NCBI RefSeq assembly: GCF_900167345.1
Contig: NZ_FUXB01000003.1
Coordinates: 124,001-188,000, forward strand
Length of the DNA stretch: 64,000 bases
Direction: 5' to 3'
Source of the DNA: Vibrio cincinnatiensis DSM 19608
Lineage (GTDB): Bacteria; Pseudomonadota; Gammaproteobacteria; Enterobacterales; Vibrionaceae
Position numbers and translations under genes: made by a program. The notes below the pieces were generated by a model. The model ran no database searches and was not told where the DNA came from. It was given only the letters and a program-made list of their open reading frames with translations. Shown one piece after another: positions 55,116 to 64,000 of the stretch (the first letter of the stretch is position 1; each line of letters opens with the position of its first letter).

Positions 55116-57113
55116 TTAAAGCTTGAGCATATCAACCATAATTGCCACTGATTCATTCAGATATGCATCTGGCGTTTCGTAGTCTTTAGGCACATCACTC
55201 AACTGAGCAAATGGCTTTTGACCTAAAGCTTGTTGGCGAATGTTAATACGATCTAACCGTTGTTGATCCGCCTTATCCATTTCATCTTTACGTATTTTTT
55301 CATTTAAAGATAATAAGTTATCATCTTTTTCTGCTTTATATTTTTCAATATCTTGCAGAATGAAGCCAAACTCACGATCAGACATCACACGTGTTTGATG
55401 CTGCTGAGTCAGCGTTTTTATCACTGGGGAAAAGTCATACAGCTTCTCGTATTTTGCTTGTTCTATACGATCCCAAGGCAAAGCATTATCTTCCACGCTC
55501 TCTCCAGTCTCTTCTGGATCAACCGGCGTTGGAAAAGCAATATCTGGGATCACGCCTCGATTTTGCGTACTTCCCCCATCAATTCGATAAAACTTTTGAA
55601 TGGTGTACTGTACATAACCCAATTCTTTCTCAAATAAATCATAGATATGATTCAACGCACGATGCTGCTGTACGGTACCTTTACCAAACGAGTTTTCACC
55701 CAAAACAATGGCACGACCATAATCTTGCATTGCCGCCGCAAAAATTTCTGAAGCCGATGCACTATAGCGATTAATTAATACCATCATCGGGCCTTGATAG
55801 CTGATTTTCCCGTCCATGTCACTATTGACGTTGACACGTCCATAGCTATCACGAACTTGCACCACTGGGCCACTCGTAATAAATAGGCCAGAAAGCGCCG
55901 TGGCTTCGGTTAAAGCACCACCACCATTATTGCGAAGATCAACAATAATCCCATCGACCCCGGCCGTTTTCAGCTCAGTAATCAGTTTGTCCGTGTCTTG
56001 TGATAACCCCACATAGAAACTAGGAACTTCTAACACACCGATTTTCTTACCGTTTTCTTCAATAATCTGAGATTTAACGGCTCTATCTTCTAGACGAATC
56101 TTATCTCGAACAATAGTAACAATGTGACTTTTAGCTTCTTTCCCCTCAGGCAGTATTTGCAACTTAACCTTAGTGCCTTTTGGTCCTTTGATTAGCTGCA
56201 CAACGTCATCTAATCGCCATCCGATAACATCAACAATTTCGCCTTTTTCCTGTCCGACACCAATAATTCGATCACCTTCCCCCAGTTGTTTACTGCTTGC
56301 CGCTGGCCCACCCACAACAAGGGAACGAATCACTGTGTAATCATCCGTCATTTGTAATACCGCTCCAATCCCTTCGAGCGATAGGCTCATTTCGGATTGA
56401 AACTGTGCAGCATTGCGAGGAGATAAATAGCTGGTATGCGGATCAATCTGACGAGCAAAAGCATTCATATAAACTTGAAAGACGTCTTCACTGTGTGTTT
56501 GTGTCAAACGTTTGATGGCATTGTTATAACGTTTGGCTAACGTTTCTTGAATTTCCGGCCATGCTTTTCCAGCCAATTTCAAGTTCAATGCATCAAATTT
56601 AACCCGTTGTTGCCACAATGAATCAACCTCGGCTTGATCTTTCGGCCAAGGCGATTTGGTGCGATCTTGCTCAATAAAATCGTCGGTATCAAAGGTGATC
56701 TCTTCATCTAATAAAGAAAGCGCATACTGGAATCGCTCAAATCGTTTACGCATGGATAAGTTGTAAAGATCAAAAGCAATTTGGTTATTACCCGCTTTCA
56801 ACTGATCATCCAGTTGTAATGACCATGCTTTAAAGGAATCAATATCCGCTTGAGTAAAGAGGTTACGGTTATAATCCAACATTCCAATATAGCGTTCGAA
56901 GATAGCTTGAGAAAACGCATCATCAAGAGAGAAATGCTTATAATGAGAACGAGTAAACCGAGAGGTCACCCTCTTACTTGCCGTTTCATGTTGAATTTCA
57001 GGCGTTAAATGAGGAAGATCTTCAATTTTGAGGTTGGCTTCAAGAGCCTGAACAGAAAAAGCTGCCAGCAATAAGCCAGCAGCAATTGATGTTAATTTTG
57101 AACGGCATTTCAT
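55116..57113 (-). CDS. prc: Tail-specific periplasmic protease Prc
   Basis: 665 residues. A signal peptide (MKCRSKLTSIAAGLLLAAFS) is followed by an N-terminal helical domain, a PDZ domain (GIGAVLQMTDDYTVI, GDRIIGVGQEKGE) and an S41 protease core. The core has the catalytic Ser in NRYSASASEIFAAA and Lys in SFGKGTVQQ. Prc trims FtsI and lipoproteins and degrades SsrA-tagged periplasmic proteins. It starts 17 bases after proQ, as in E. coli. Confidence 0.95.
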   Translation of the reverse strand: MKCRSKLTSIAAGLLLAAFSVQALEANLKIEDLPHLTPEIQHETASKRVTSRFTRSHYKHFSLDDAFSQAIFERYIGMLDYNRNLFTQADIDSFKAWSLQLDDQLKAGNNQIAFDLYNLSMRKRFERFQYALSLLDEEITFDTDDFIEQDRTKSPWPKDQAEVDSLWQQRVKFDALNLKLAGKAWPEIQETLAKRYNNAIKRLTQTHSEDVFQVYMNAFARQIDPHTSYLSPRNAAQFQSEMSLSLEGIGAVLQMTDDYTVIRSLVVGGPAASSKQLGEGDRIIGVGQEKGEIVDVIGWRLDDVVQLIKGPKGTKVKLQILPEGKEAKSHIVTIVRDKIRLEDRAVKSQIIEENGKKIGVLEVPSFYVGLSQDTDKLITELKTAGVDGIIVDLRNNGGGALTEATALSGLFITSGPVVQVRDSYGRVNVNSDMDGKISYQGPMMVLINRYSASASEIFAAAMQDYGRAIVLGENSFGKGTVQQHRALNHIYDLFEKELGYVQYTIQKFYRIDGGSTQNRGVIPDIAFPTPVDPEETGESVEDNALPWDRIEQAKYEKLYDFSPVIKTLTQQHQTRVMSDREFGFILQDIEKYKAEKDDNLLSLNEKIRKDEMDKADQQRLDRINIRQQALGQKPFAQLSDVPKDYETPDAYLNESVAIMVDMLKL

Positions 57114-57130
57114 GCGTAGGAATGTCTCCT

Positions 57131-57754
57131 TTATGCGCGTAAGTGCTCCGTCTTCACAACCATTTGTAGGCCGTTACCGAGCTGGACACGCACATCTTCC
57201 TTATTAATCTCAACAATGGTCGCAGCCATGTTGCCTTTACCCATGTTCACGTTTACTTGTTTGCCAACACTGAGCTCATCAGCTTGTAAAGCGCGAGTTT
57301 CCACTGATTTTTTCTCAGCTTTGGGTGCAGAAGCTTGAGCACGACGAGCCTGAGGCTTTTTCGCTTTAGGTTTTGCTTTCGTCTCTTCACGCACTTTTTT
57401 CGCTTGCTCTTTACGGCGAGCATCTACTCGCGCTTTGCTCTCGGCTAATGCAGCTTGCGCATGTTCAACATGTTGCTCTTCTAGCTCACCGCAAGCATTG
57501 CCATCAAGATCAATACGAACCGCACCAGCTTTCACTCCATGTAGATAACGCCACGACGAAGTATACTGTCTTAGCGCAGCACGAAGCTGAGTTTTACTTA
57601 CTTTAGGATCTTCATTAAGACGTTCAGCAAGATCTTGAAAAATACCAATTTTTAGAGGCTTTGCCTCACCTTCTAAAGTAAAGCATTTAGGGAAACATTC
57701 AGCAATATACGCAATCACTTCTTTGCTGTTTTTTAACTTTTCAGTGTTTTCCAT
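57131..57754 (-). CDS. proQ: RNA chaperone ProQ
   Basis: 207 residues. An N-terminal FinO-like domain ([35 protein letters not shown]) is joined by a basic Lys/Ala-rich linker to a C-terminal Tudor-like domain ([20 protein letters not shown]). ProQ is a global binder of structured sRNAs and 3' ends. ATG 57754 follows AGGAA; the frame runs 12 codons further with no homology. It is the middle gene of msrC-proQ-prc. Confidence 0.95.
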   Translation of the reverse strand: MENTEKLKNSKEVIAYIAECFPKCFTLEGEAKPLKIGIFQDLAERLNEDPKVSKTQLRAALRQYTSSWRYLHGVKAGAVRIDLDGNACGELEEQHVEHAQAALAESKARVDARRKEQAKKVREETKAKPKAKKPQARRAQASAPKAEKKSVETRALQADELSVGKQVNVNMGKGNMAATIVEINKEDVRVQLGNGLQMVVKTEHLRA

Positions 57755-57853
57755 GAGGATTCCTGGTTGATGCGGCTGGTCCGCGGGCATTAAATGTAAA
57801 TATGTTCGGTATTATAGTGACCTGACAACGAAAAACCACAGGCAAAGATGAAA

Positions 57854-58327
57854 TTATGCCTTGTTCGCGTGTGAATTGAGCAGCTTTTCTACCTCTGTCA
57901 TTAAAAAAACCAATCCTTGTTGGTCTGTTTCTGAAAAGCGAGCCATCGTTGGGCTATCAATATCGAGAACTCCGACCACTTGATTATTGATAGAAAAAGG
58001 AATGACTAACTCTGAATTACTGGCCGCATCACAAGCTATATGACCAGGAAAAGCATGAACATCATCGACTCGCTGAACCGAATTCGTTGCAATAGCCGTC
58101 CCACAAACCCCTTGTCCTACCGGAATTCTGACACAAGCAGGTTTACCTTGAAAAGGTCCTAAAACTAACTCATTGTCGTGCAATAAATAGAATCCAATCC
58201 AATTGATGTCTTGTAACTCCAGATTCAACAACGCGCTTAGGTTAGCAAGATTCGCCACTATGTGAGTTTCTGATTCTAATAATGCGATGGCTTGCTTAGT
58301 TAAGCGTTGGTAATCATTTGTATTCAT
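57854..58327 (-). CDS. msrC: Free methionine-R-sulfoxide reductase (GAF domain)
   Basis: 157 residues, a single GAF domain. Three cysteines lie in the YebR positions: CVRIPVG, GVCGTAIA and IACDAASNSELVIPF, the last being the expected catalytic site. It reduces free methionine-R-sulfoxide. Upstream of proQ as in E. coli and divergent from letA. Confidence 0.92.
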   Translation of the reverse strand: MNTNDYQRLTKQAIALLESETHIVANLANLSALLNLELQDINWIGFYLLHDNELVLGPFQGKPACVRIPVGQGVCGTAIATNSVQRVDDVHAFPGHIACDAASNSELVIPFSINNQVVGVLDIDSPTMARFSETDQQGLVFLMTEVEKLLNSHANKA

Positions 58328-58502
58328 TTAAAATTCCAATTAAAAACTTGACTTAGTAAAGGGGATTTATCACGACGATAAAATGACGATATTCTACTTA
58401 TCCTTCGCCATTACTAAATATTCTTATCTGCTCTACTGGAATAACTCAAGGAAAAATCTCTTTTTTCCTACCTAAATAAAGGAAAAGCATTGAGATTTCT
58501 CT

Positions 58503-58530
58503 CTGACAATCGATTAAAATCGGCTACACT
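58503..58530 (+). promoter_or_regulatory. Sigma-70 promoter for letAB
   Basis: CTGACA and TACACT are 16 bases apart, about 160 bases before letA. A transcript from it would include a 38-codon ORF and the matS site. Confidence 0.5.
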
Positions 58531-58578
58531 TACTGGACATCATTATTGTCAGTTATTTCAACCTTAAGACACGACGAC

Positions 58579-58695
58579 ATGAATCCCCCATCACCATCAA
58601 TCTCTCGTCCTCTGAATCCATTTGAACAACAAACCGCGCTTGTCACGTTAGAAACAAAAAGTGACAACGTCACTATAATCGTTTTAGAGTTATGA
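58579..58695 (+). other. Possible 38-codon leader ORF overlapping letA start
   Basis: An ATG at 58579 opens a frame (MNPPSPSISRPLNPFEQQ...) ending with TGA at 58693-58695, which overlaps the double ATG of letA (58692 and 58695). The ribosome-binding site is weak. It could couple letA translation, or be chance. Confidence 0.3.
58661..58673. other. matS: matS site (MatP-binding)
   Basis: GTGACAACGTCAC is an exact match to the matS consensus GTGACRNYGTCAC. It lies in the letA leader, 19 bases before the start codon, and directly touches a TATAAT box (58674-58679). matP is encoded in the same window. Confidence 0.85.
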
Positions 58696-59948
58696 TGCAG
58701 ATAAAAGCGATCTCACAACCAGAAACTCCACTTGTTCGCTTATGTCAGGGTTGTGAACTTCCTATCAGAGAAGTAGAGGTTAAACGTGGAGAGAGTGCTT
58801 ATTGCCCTCGATGTGGCACGCAGTTGTATCGTGGAGGAAACCCTTCTTTATCAGGAAATCTTGCAATAACCCTTACCTGTTTACTCCTCCTTATTCCTGC
58901 TCATTATTTTAATTTTTTAACCATACGTCTGGTTGGTGTGATGATCCCCGCCTCCTTGCCTGCTGGAATATGGGCTTTGGCTTCAGATGGTTATCCCGCA
59001 TTAGCTCTGCTTATCTTTTTTTGTAGCTCACTAGCTCCGCTATTCGTGCTAAGCGCTATTGTTGTTGCTCATGTTGCCTTACATTATCGTTGGTTTAACG
59101 CTTTTCGTTATTCACTACTGATCACTCAAAAATTAAAGCCATGGTCTATGATCGACGTTTTTCTGGTTAGCGTGGCCGTCTCGTGCTTTAAGCTCACCGA
59201 TTATGCGGATATTTTTATTGGGCCTGCACTCTATAGCTTAGTGCTATTGCAAATTTTAACGGTGTTACTCATCAGCCGTGTAAGCATTCAACGCTACTGG
59301 GAAGCATGGAAACCCGAGAACCAATTCAATACCGTTGCGAATAAACAGATGCACTGCCACTATTGTCATTTGTCACAATGTAAGCATGATCACTGTGTTC
59401 GATGTAGGCAACGGCTTCATCACCGAAAACCGCAATCTATCGAACGAACATGGGCTTATACATTAGCGGCTGCCGTGGCGATTATTCCTGCAAACCTGAT
59501 CCCTATCTCCGTTTTTATTACCAATGGACAACGCTTAGAAGACACTATTTTTTCAGGGGTTGCCTCACTGGTTAACAGTGGTATGTATGGGATTGCTGCC
59601 ATTATTTTTATTGCCAGCATTGTCGTCCCAGTCGTAAAAATTTTAGGCCTTATTTATTTATTGTTGGCGATTCAATTCCAACGACATCGGTATCATCGTC
59701 AACGGATGACGATTTATTATGTGATTAAATGGATTGGTAAGTGGTCAGTGATGGATCTGTTCGTGATATCTATCATGCTGACCTTAATCGATCGAGGTCA
59801 ATTACTGGATTTTACACCCGGTTATGGCGCTGTCGCCTTTGGTTGTGTCATCATTTTAACCATGTTAGCGGCGGAAAGCCTAGACTCCCGTTTGATATGG
59901 GACTCGAATTCGGTTAAAGAAAAATATAGTGAGTCTTCTAATGAATGA
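58692..59948 (+). CDS. letA: LetA (YebS/PqiA-like) inner-membrane protein
   Basis: 418 residues. Two zinc-ribbon motifs (CQGCELPI with CPRCGTQL, and CHYCHLSQCKHDHCVRC) each precede a four-TM PqiA-type membrane domain. LetA is the membrane partner of the LetB tunnel and moves lipids between the two membranes. Two adjacent in-frame ATGs (58692, 58695) are possible starts. Its stop overlaps the letB start by eight bases. Confidence 0.93.
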   Translation: MMQIKAISQPETPLVRLCQGCELPIREVEVKRGESAYCPRCGTQLYRGGNPSLSGNLAITLTCLLLLIPAHYFNFLTIRLVGVMIPASLPAGIWALASDGYPALALLIFFCSSLAPLFVLSAIVVAHVALHYRWFNAFRYSLLITQKLKPWSMIDVFLVSVAVSCFKLTDYADIFIGPALYSLVLLQILTVLLISRVSIQRYWEAWKPENQFNTVANKQMHCHYCHLSQCKHDHCVRCRQRLHHRKPQSIERTWAYTLAAAVAIIPANLIPISVFITNGQRLEDTIFSGVASLVNSGMYGIAAIIFIASIVVPVVKILGLIYLLLAIQFQRHRYHRQRMTIYYVIKWIGKWSVMDLFVISIMLTLIDRGQLLDFTPGYGAVAFGCVIILTMLAAESLDSRLIWDSNSVKEKYSESSNE

Positions 59949-62583
59949 GCACCCCATGAAGCAATCCCCCGTCACTCCGGAAATAAAGCCCCATAAAGGA
60001 ATTTCACCCTTATGGATATTACCCATCCTCACCATATTGCTTGCTGGCTGGTTAGTGGCTAGAGCCATTCATGATTCCGGTGAACGTATCCAAATTTACT
60101 TCTCTAATGCTCAAGGACTTGTTGCTGGACGAACAACGATTCGTTATCAAGGGCTGGAAGTCGGAATGGTCAGAGAAATAAAACTCGCCCCTGAGCTTGA
60201 CCGTATTTATGTAGAAGCGGATATCTACCCTAATGCAACCCGCTTACTCTCTAACTCAACACGTTTTTGGTTAGTCAAGCCCACGGCGAGTTTGTCTGGA
60301 GTTTCCGGCCTCGATGCGCTAGTTTCCGGTAACTATATTGCGATTCATCCCGGTAACGAAAACGAAGCGGAAGAAGAGCATCCATCGATCTTTTATGCGT
60401 TAGATAATGCACCATCAGATTTAGTCTCTAACGGTGGATTAATCATATCGCTACAAGCCAATGATTTAGGTGGTCTATCCATTGGGTCTCAAATTTTCTA
60501 TAAGAAAATCCCTGTCGGAGAAGTGTTCAGCTATCAACTTGACGAAAGCGCTCAATCGGTTCTCATTCAAACTTCAATCAAAGAAGAATATCGACATTTA
60601 ATTACTTCTAAGAGCCGATTTTGGAATGTCAGTGGTGTCGGAACCAGCTTAGGTTTTGATGGTATTGATGTTCATTTGGAAAGTTTAAGTGCTATGATTG
60701 GCGGAGCTATTGCCGTTGATTCTCCTGATGGAGGAGAACCCGTTGCACAACACAGCCAATTTAAACTTTACAAGGACTTAAAAACCGCAGGTCGTGGTAT
60801 TCCCATCACTATTACCTTACCCGACGAAAATGGAATAAACCCATCCGGTACGTCGATTATGTATCGAGGTATAGAAATTGGCCAAGTTACGCACTTACAA
60901 CTGAGTGATGATCACACTCAAATTCTCGCACATGCTGCTATTCAGCCCTCATTTAGTAACCTGTTAACTCATGGCAGTCAGTTCATTTTACAAGAAACTA
61001 AGCTTTCTCTTTCCGGTATAGAGAATCTTCCTAATCTTGTGAAAGGTAATTACCTCACACTGGTGCCTGGCGATGGTGAACGCACCCGTCACTTTACAGC
61101 ATTACGCAAAGCTGACTATCAAAAGTTACAGTCTCATACGATCGAATTGGCCTTGATTGCAGAAAGTGCCTATGGCCTTAGCGAAGGTGCCCCATTGCTG
61201 TTTCGTGGCGTAAAGATTGGATCCATTAAAGCTATTGTATTAACAGAAAAACAGGTAGAGTTTCAACTCACCCTTGACCAGCAATATGAATCACTGATCC
61301 GTTCTCAAAACCGTTTCTATGTCACCAGCTCAGTTAGAGCAGAGCTCAACGCTTCGGCCATTAATGTGACACTGTCCCCAGTAAAACAGCTCATCACCGG
61401 TTCCATCAGCTTTATTAGCGAAGGCGATAAAAAGATCCAACCTCAATATTCATTGTATGCCAATCAATCTCTTGCTGAATTAGCCCAATATCAGCAATCT
61501 GGATCGCAAACCCTTTATCTCAGTGCACAAACACACCCACCAGTACAAGCAGGAAGTCCCCTACTTTACCGCAACTTAATGGTTGGAAAAGTGGAACGTT
61601 TCTCCCTAAAACCCAACGGTGTAGAGATTGCCGTTAATATTGATAACCAATATCGTCACCTCATTAGTGATGATACGGTTTTCTGGAATCAATCAGGTGT
61701 AGAAATTAACGCATCGCTGGCAGGTATTCAGGTTCAAGCAGGCCCCTTGCAAAGTTTATTACAAGGCGGTATCGCCTTTGATAGGCTGCCTGGTATCGAA
61801 AATAGAAACGGTCAATTCTGGAAATTGTACGACAGTTACCAACAGGCAGAAAAGTTTGGAGAGGCCATTACCCTATTTGCTAAAACAAACTCAGGTATCA
61901 TTCAAGGCACCCCCATAAAATATCAAGGGGTTCAAGTGGGAGAAGTGACAAAAGTATTACCCAGTTTTACCGAACCACAGGTCACCTTTTCCGCACGAAT
62001 TCAGCCTGAGTATGCCCCTTTCATTACCCGTTCAAACTCTGTATTTTGGGTAGCAGAAGCCAAAGTTGGGTTAAATGGGATCACAAATTTAGACAACTTA
62101 CTCACCAAAACGATCGAAGTAAAACCGGGGGAAGGAAAAACCACCCACACCTTTACCTTGGCCGAACAGCCTTATCATCCTGAAGGTGTTCGTTTTTCTC
62201 TACAAAGTGAAGAGAAAGGCTCTATTTCCGTTGATACTCCTGTATTTTATCGAGGCATGGAAGTGGGTAGAGTCACCAATATTCAGTTGGGAGCCTTTGC
62301 TGATCGGGTCATTTCCACGATAGAGATAGCCCCACAATATGCCTATCTTATTCGTAAGAATACGGTGTTCTGGAATACTTCTGGGGTTGATGTCTCTATC
62401 GGTTTATCCGGAGCGAATATTAAGTCTGGCACCTTTGATAGCCTTGTTCGCGGTGGTATTGCCTTTTCAACACCGGAACAAAAACAACTTCAGGCCCCGG
62501 CGCAATCAGGCGATGCTTTCTATCTTCACCCCAGTGCACAAGACAGCTGGAAACATTGGAAAACCGCGATACCACAACCCTAG
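59941..62583 (+). CDS. letB: LetB (YebT), seven-MCE-domain envelope tunnel
   Basis: 880 residues. One N-terminal TM (ISPLWILPILTILLAGWLV) is followed by seven MCE repeats, each opening with a Y-(R/Q)-G-x-x-V/I-G strand: RYQGLEVG, FYKKIPVG, MYRGIEIG, LFRGVKIG, LYRNLMVG, KYQGVQVG and FYRGMEVG. Seven is the E. coli LetB number, building a hexameric tunnel across the periplasm. The C-terminal SWKHWKTAIP matches the E. coli end. Start ATG 59941 overlaps letA; ATG 59956 is an alternative. Confidence 0.94.
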   Translation: MNEHPMKQSPVTPEIKPHKGISPLWILPILTILLAGWLVARAIHDSGERIQIYFSNAQGLVAGRTTIRYQGLEVGMVREIKLAPELDRIYVEADIYPNATRLLSNSTRFWLVKPTASLSGVSGLDALVSGNYIAIHPGNENEAEEEHPSIFYALDNAPSDLVSNGGLIISLQANDLGGLSIGSQIFYKKIPVGEVFSYQLDESAQSVLIQTSIKEEYRHLITSKSRFWNVSGVGTSLGFDGIDVHLESLSAMIGGAIAVDSPDGGEPVAQHSQFKLYKDLKTAGRGIPITITLPDENGINPSGTSIMYRGIEIGQVTHLQLSDDHTQILAHAAIQPSFSNLLTHGSQFILQETKLSLSGIENLPNLVKGNYLTLVPGDGERTRHFTALRKADYQKLQSHTIELALIAESAYGLSEGAPLLFRGVKIGSIKAIVLTEKQVEFQLTLDQQYESLIRSQNRFYVTSSVRAELNASAINVTLSPVKQLITGSISFISEGDKKIQPQYSLYANQSLAELAQYQQSGSQTLYLSAQTHPPVQAGSPLLYRNLMVGKVERFSLKPNGVEIAVNIDNQYRHLISDDTVFWNQSGVEINASLAGIQVQAGPLQSLLQGGIAFDRLPGIENRNGQFWKLYDSYQQAEKFGEAITLFAKTNSGIIQGTPIKYQGVQVGEVTKVLPSFTEPQVTFSARIQPEYAPFITRSNSVFWVAEAKVGLNGITNLDNLLTKTIEVKPGEGKTTHTFTLAEQPYHPEGVRFSLQSEEKGSISVDTPVFYRGMEVGRVTNIQLGAFADRVISTIEIAPQYAYLIRKNTVFWNTSGVDVSIGLSGANIKSGTFDSLVRGGIAFSTPEQKQLQAPAQSGDAFYLHPSAQDSWKHWKTAIPQP

Positions 62584-62670
62584 TAACAGCCGTTAGGGTG
62601 ATTGCAACTTCTCCTCGGGCCGTGATGGGTATATAATCGCGGCCCTAAAATTTTCAACCGAGACTCCGTT

Positions 62671-64000
62671 TTGCATTCTAACGTTGCCCTACCTGAAGAA
62701 TTTCTGTCTACCATTGCTGCCATTCTTCCTTCTCATCTAACTTTGTCAGACTTCATTCAAGCCTGCCAAAAACCATTACGAAAAAGTATCCGAGTCAATA
62801 CATTGAAAAACTCGGTACCAGAGTTTATTGAGCGGGCAAAGAATAAAGGCTGGCAATTAGAGCCGGTACCTTGGTGTGAACAGGGTTTTTGGATCTCGGC
62901 TGACGAAAGTGAAGTCTCTCTTGGGAATACGGCTGAACATATGGCTGGATTATTTTATATCCAAGAAGCCAGTTCAATGATGCCCGTTTCAGCTTTATTT
63001 ATGCAGCAAGAAACCCCTGTGAATACGGTGTTAGATATGGCGGCAGCTCCGGGTTCAAAAACCACTCAGATAGCCGCCATGATGAATAATCACGGTGTGT
63101 TAGTTGCCAATGAATATTCAGCGAGTCGGGTAAAAATTCTCCATGCTAATATCGAGCGTTGTGGAATACGGAACGTCGCTTTAAGTAATTTCGATGGTCA
63201 AGTTTTTGGTGGTTGGCTACCTGAACAATTTGATGCCGTACTGTTGGACGCCCCTTGTTCAGGAGAAGGCACGGTTCGTAAAGATCCCGATGCCATGAAA
63301 AATTGGAGCAAGGAGTCTGTACTTTCTATTGCCAGTACTCAAAAAAACTTAATCGAAAGTGCTTTCCAAGCCTTAAAAGTAGGGGGAGTCATGGTCTATT
63401 CAACTTGCACGTTGAGCCGTGAAGAGAACCAAGAGGTTTGCTGGCATTTGAAACAGATATATGGTGACGCCGTAAGCTTTGAGCCACTCGATTCACTTTT
63501 TGAACAAGCCTCTCAGGCCGTCACCGACGAAGGTTTCTTACACATATTTCCTCAACTATATGATTGTGAAGGTTTTTTTGTTGCTCGCATCAGAAAGCAT
63601 GCTTCCGTTCCTTCGCCGGAAGTAAAAAAACGGTTAGGCAAGTTTCCGTTTGAAAAAGCGAGCCCGAAAGTGTGTGCAGAAATCAGTGAACACTTGGAAA
63701 GATCATTAGGCATTACCTTGCCAGAAGCCAGCACAGTATGGCAACGAGATAATGATGTTTGGCTATTTCCAACAGCACTAGAACCCATGTTGAATGAACT
63801 CAGGTTTTCTCGAATGGGAATAAAAATTGCGGAATCTCATAAGCATGGCTATCGCTGGCAGCACCAAGTGGCCTCCACTCTCGCCGAGGGTAATAGCATT
63901 CATCGTGTAACCCTAACAAAAGAAGAAGCGAGAGAGTGGTTTATGGGCCGAGATATCCGACCTCAACAAACCGTCGGTCAAGGCGAAACCGTTGTCTATT
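62671..64000 (+). CDS. rsmF: 16S rRNA m5C1407 methyltransferase RsmF (cut by window end)
   Basis: 443 codons are visible; the E. coli protein has 479, so about 35 are missing. Seen: SIRVNTLKNSV, AEHMAGLFYIQEASSM, the SAM site DMAAAPGSKTTQIAA, and the two catalytic cysteines in LLDAPCSGEGTVRKDPDA and VYSTCTLSREENQEV. The start is TTG 62671, judged from alignment of the first residues with other RsmF proteins; the only upstream site is a poor GAG. It follows letB as in E. coli yebT-rsmF, with a TATAAT at 62632-62637 that may give it a promoter of its own. Confidence 0.92.
   Translation, partial: MHSNVALPEEFLSTIAAILPSHLTLSDFIQACQKPLRKSIRVNTLKNSVPEFIERAKNKGWQLEPVPWCEQGFWISADESEVSLGNTAEHMAGLFYIQEASSMMPVSALFMQQETPVNTVLDMAAAPGSKTTQIAAMMNNHGVLVANEYSASRVKILHANIERCGIRNVALSNFDGQVFGGWLPEQFDAVLLDAPCSGEGTVRKDPDAMKNWSKESVLSIASTQKNLIESAFQALKVGGVMVYSTCTLSREENQEVCWHLKQIYGDAVSFEPLDSLFEQASQAVTDEGFLHIFPQLYDCEGFFVARIRKHASVPSPEVKKRLGKFPFEKASPKVCAEISEHLERSLGITLPEASTVWQRDNDVWLFPTALEPMLNELRFSRMGIKIAESHKHGYRWQHQVASTLAEGNSIHRVTLTKEEAREWFMGRDIRPQQTVGQGETVVY

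Noticed and set aside
61376..61388. GTGACACTGTCCC, one mismatch to matS
   Set aside because: Inside the letB coding sequence; treated as chance.
62617..62645. GGGCCG/CGGCCC repeat after letB as a terminator
   Set aside because: The 17-base loop contains a TATAAT and the following T-run is broken; it looks more like promoter context for rsmF.
1..64000. CRISPR arrays, tRNA or rRNA genes, insertion sequences
   Set aside because: I found no regularly spaced repeats, no tRNA cloverleaf with a CCA end, no rRNA segments and no transposase-like proteins.

Overview
The window looks like an ordinary chromosomal segment of a gammaproteobacterium of the Vibrionaceae. The evidence is the gene order lonH-fabA-rmf, rlmL-glutaredoxin-uup, zapC-pyrD, msrC-proQ-prc and letA-letB-rsmF. 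These blocks run as in Escherichia coli but are joined by Vibrio-type genes such as the giant NAD-glutamate dehydrogenase, DUF3466, DUF3634, DUF2835 and DUF3389. I see no rRNA, tRNA, insertion sequence, prophage or CRISPR array.

The window appears to straddle the replication terminus. A 28-bp dif-like site lies at 34385-34412. By my count 23 of 32 recognised protein genes left of it are on the + strand, and 16 of 21 right of it are on the - strand, as expected for two replichores meeting there. matP, the Ter macrodomain organiser, starts about 1.3 kb away, and an exact matS motif lies at 58661-58673.

Left part (1-12.9 kb): end of an inositol catabolic operon (iolC-like tail, iolE, mmsA/iolA), then a chemotaxis receptor with a periplasmic binding protein, then a divergent Fe-alcohol dehydrogenase / GntP permease pair followed by a Gfo/Idh/MocA oxidoreductase. 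Next comes an operon of a duplicated DUF1538 membrane protein, a PII-like protein and a CBS protein. This operon is the best candidate for an undescribed regulated transport system.

Middle left (13-34.3 kb): cytochrome b561-yceI, an FNT channel fused to CBS domains with a divergent LysR regulator, ycdZ, an OLD-family nuclease (ybjD), a 5'-nucleotidase, a manganese riboswitch with alx, phnA, an M48 lipoprotein, menI, sgrR, a yhaJ-like regulator, patZ, a SPOR lipoprotein, ddl, a DUF3319-like gene and yciH.

Right part (34.4-64 kb): small envelope proteins and matP, then housekeeping genes for protein quality control (lonH, pepN, prc), unsaturated fatty acid synthesis (fabA), ribosome hibernation and modification (rmf, rlmKL, rsmF), ABC-F translation rescue (uup), division (zapC), pyrimidine synthesis (pyrD), glutamate catabolism, RNA chaperoning (proQ) and lipid transport across the envelope (letAB). 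rsmF is cut by the window end.
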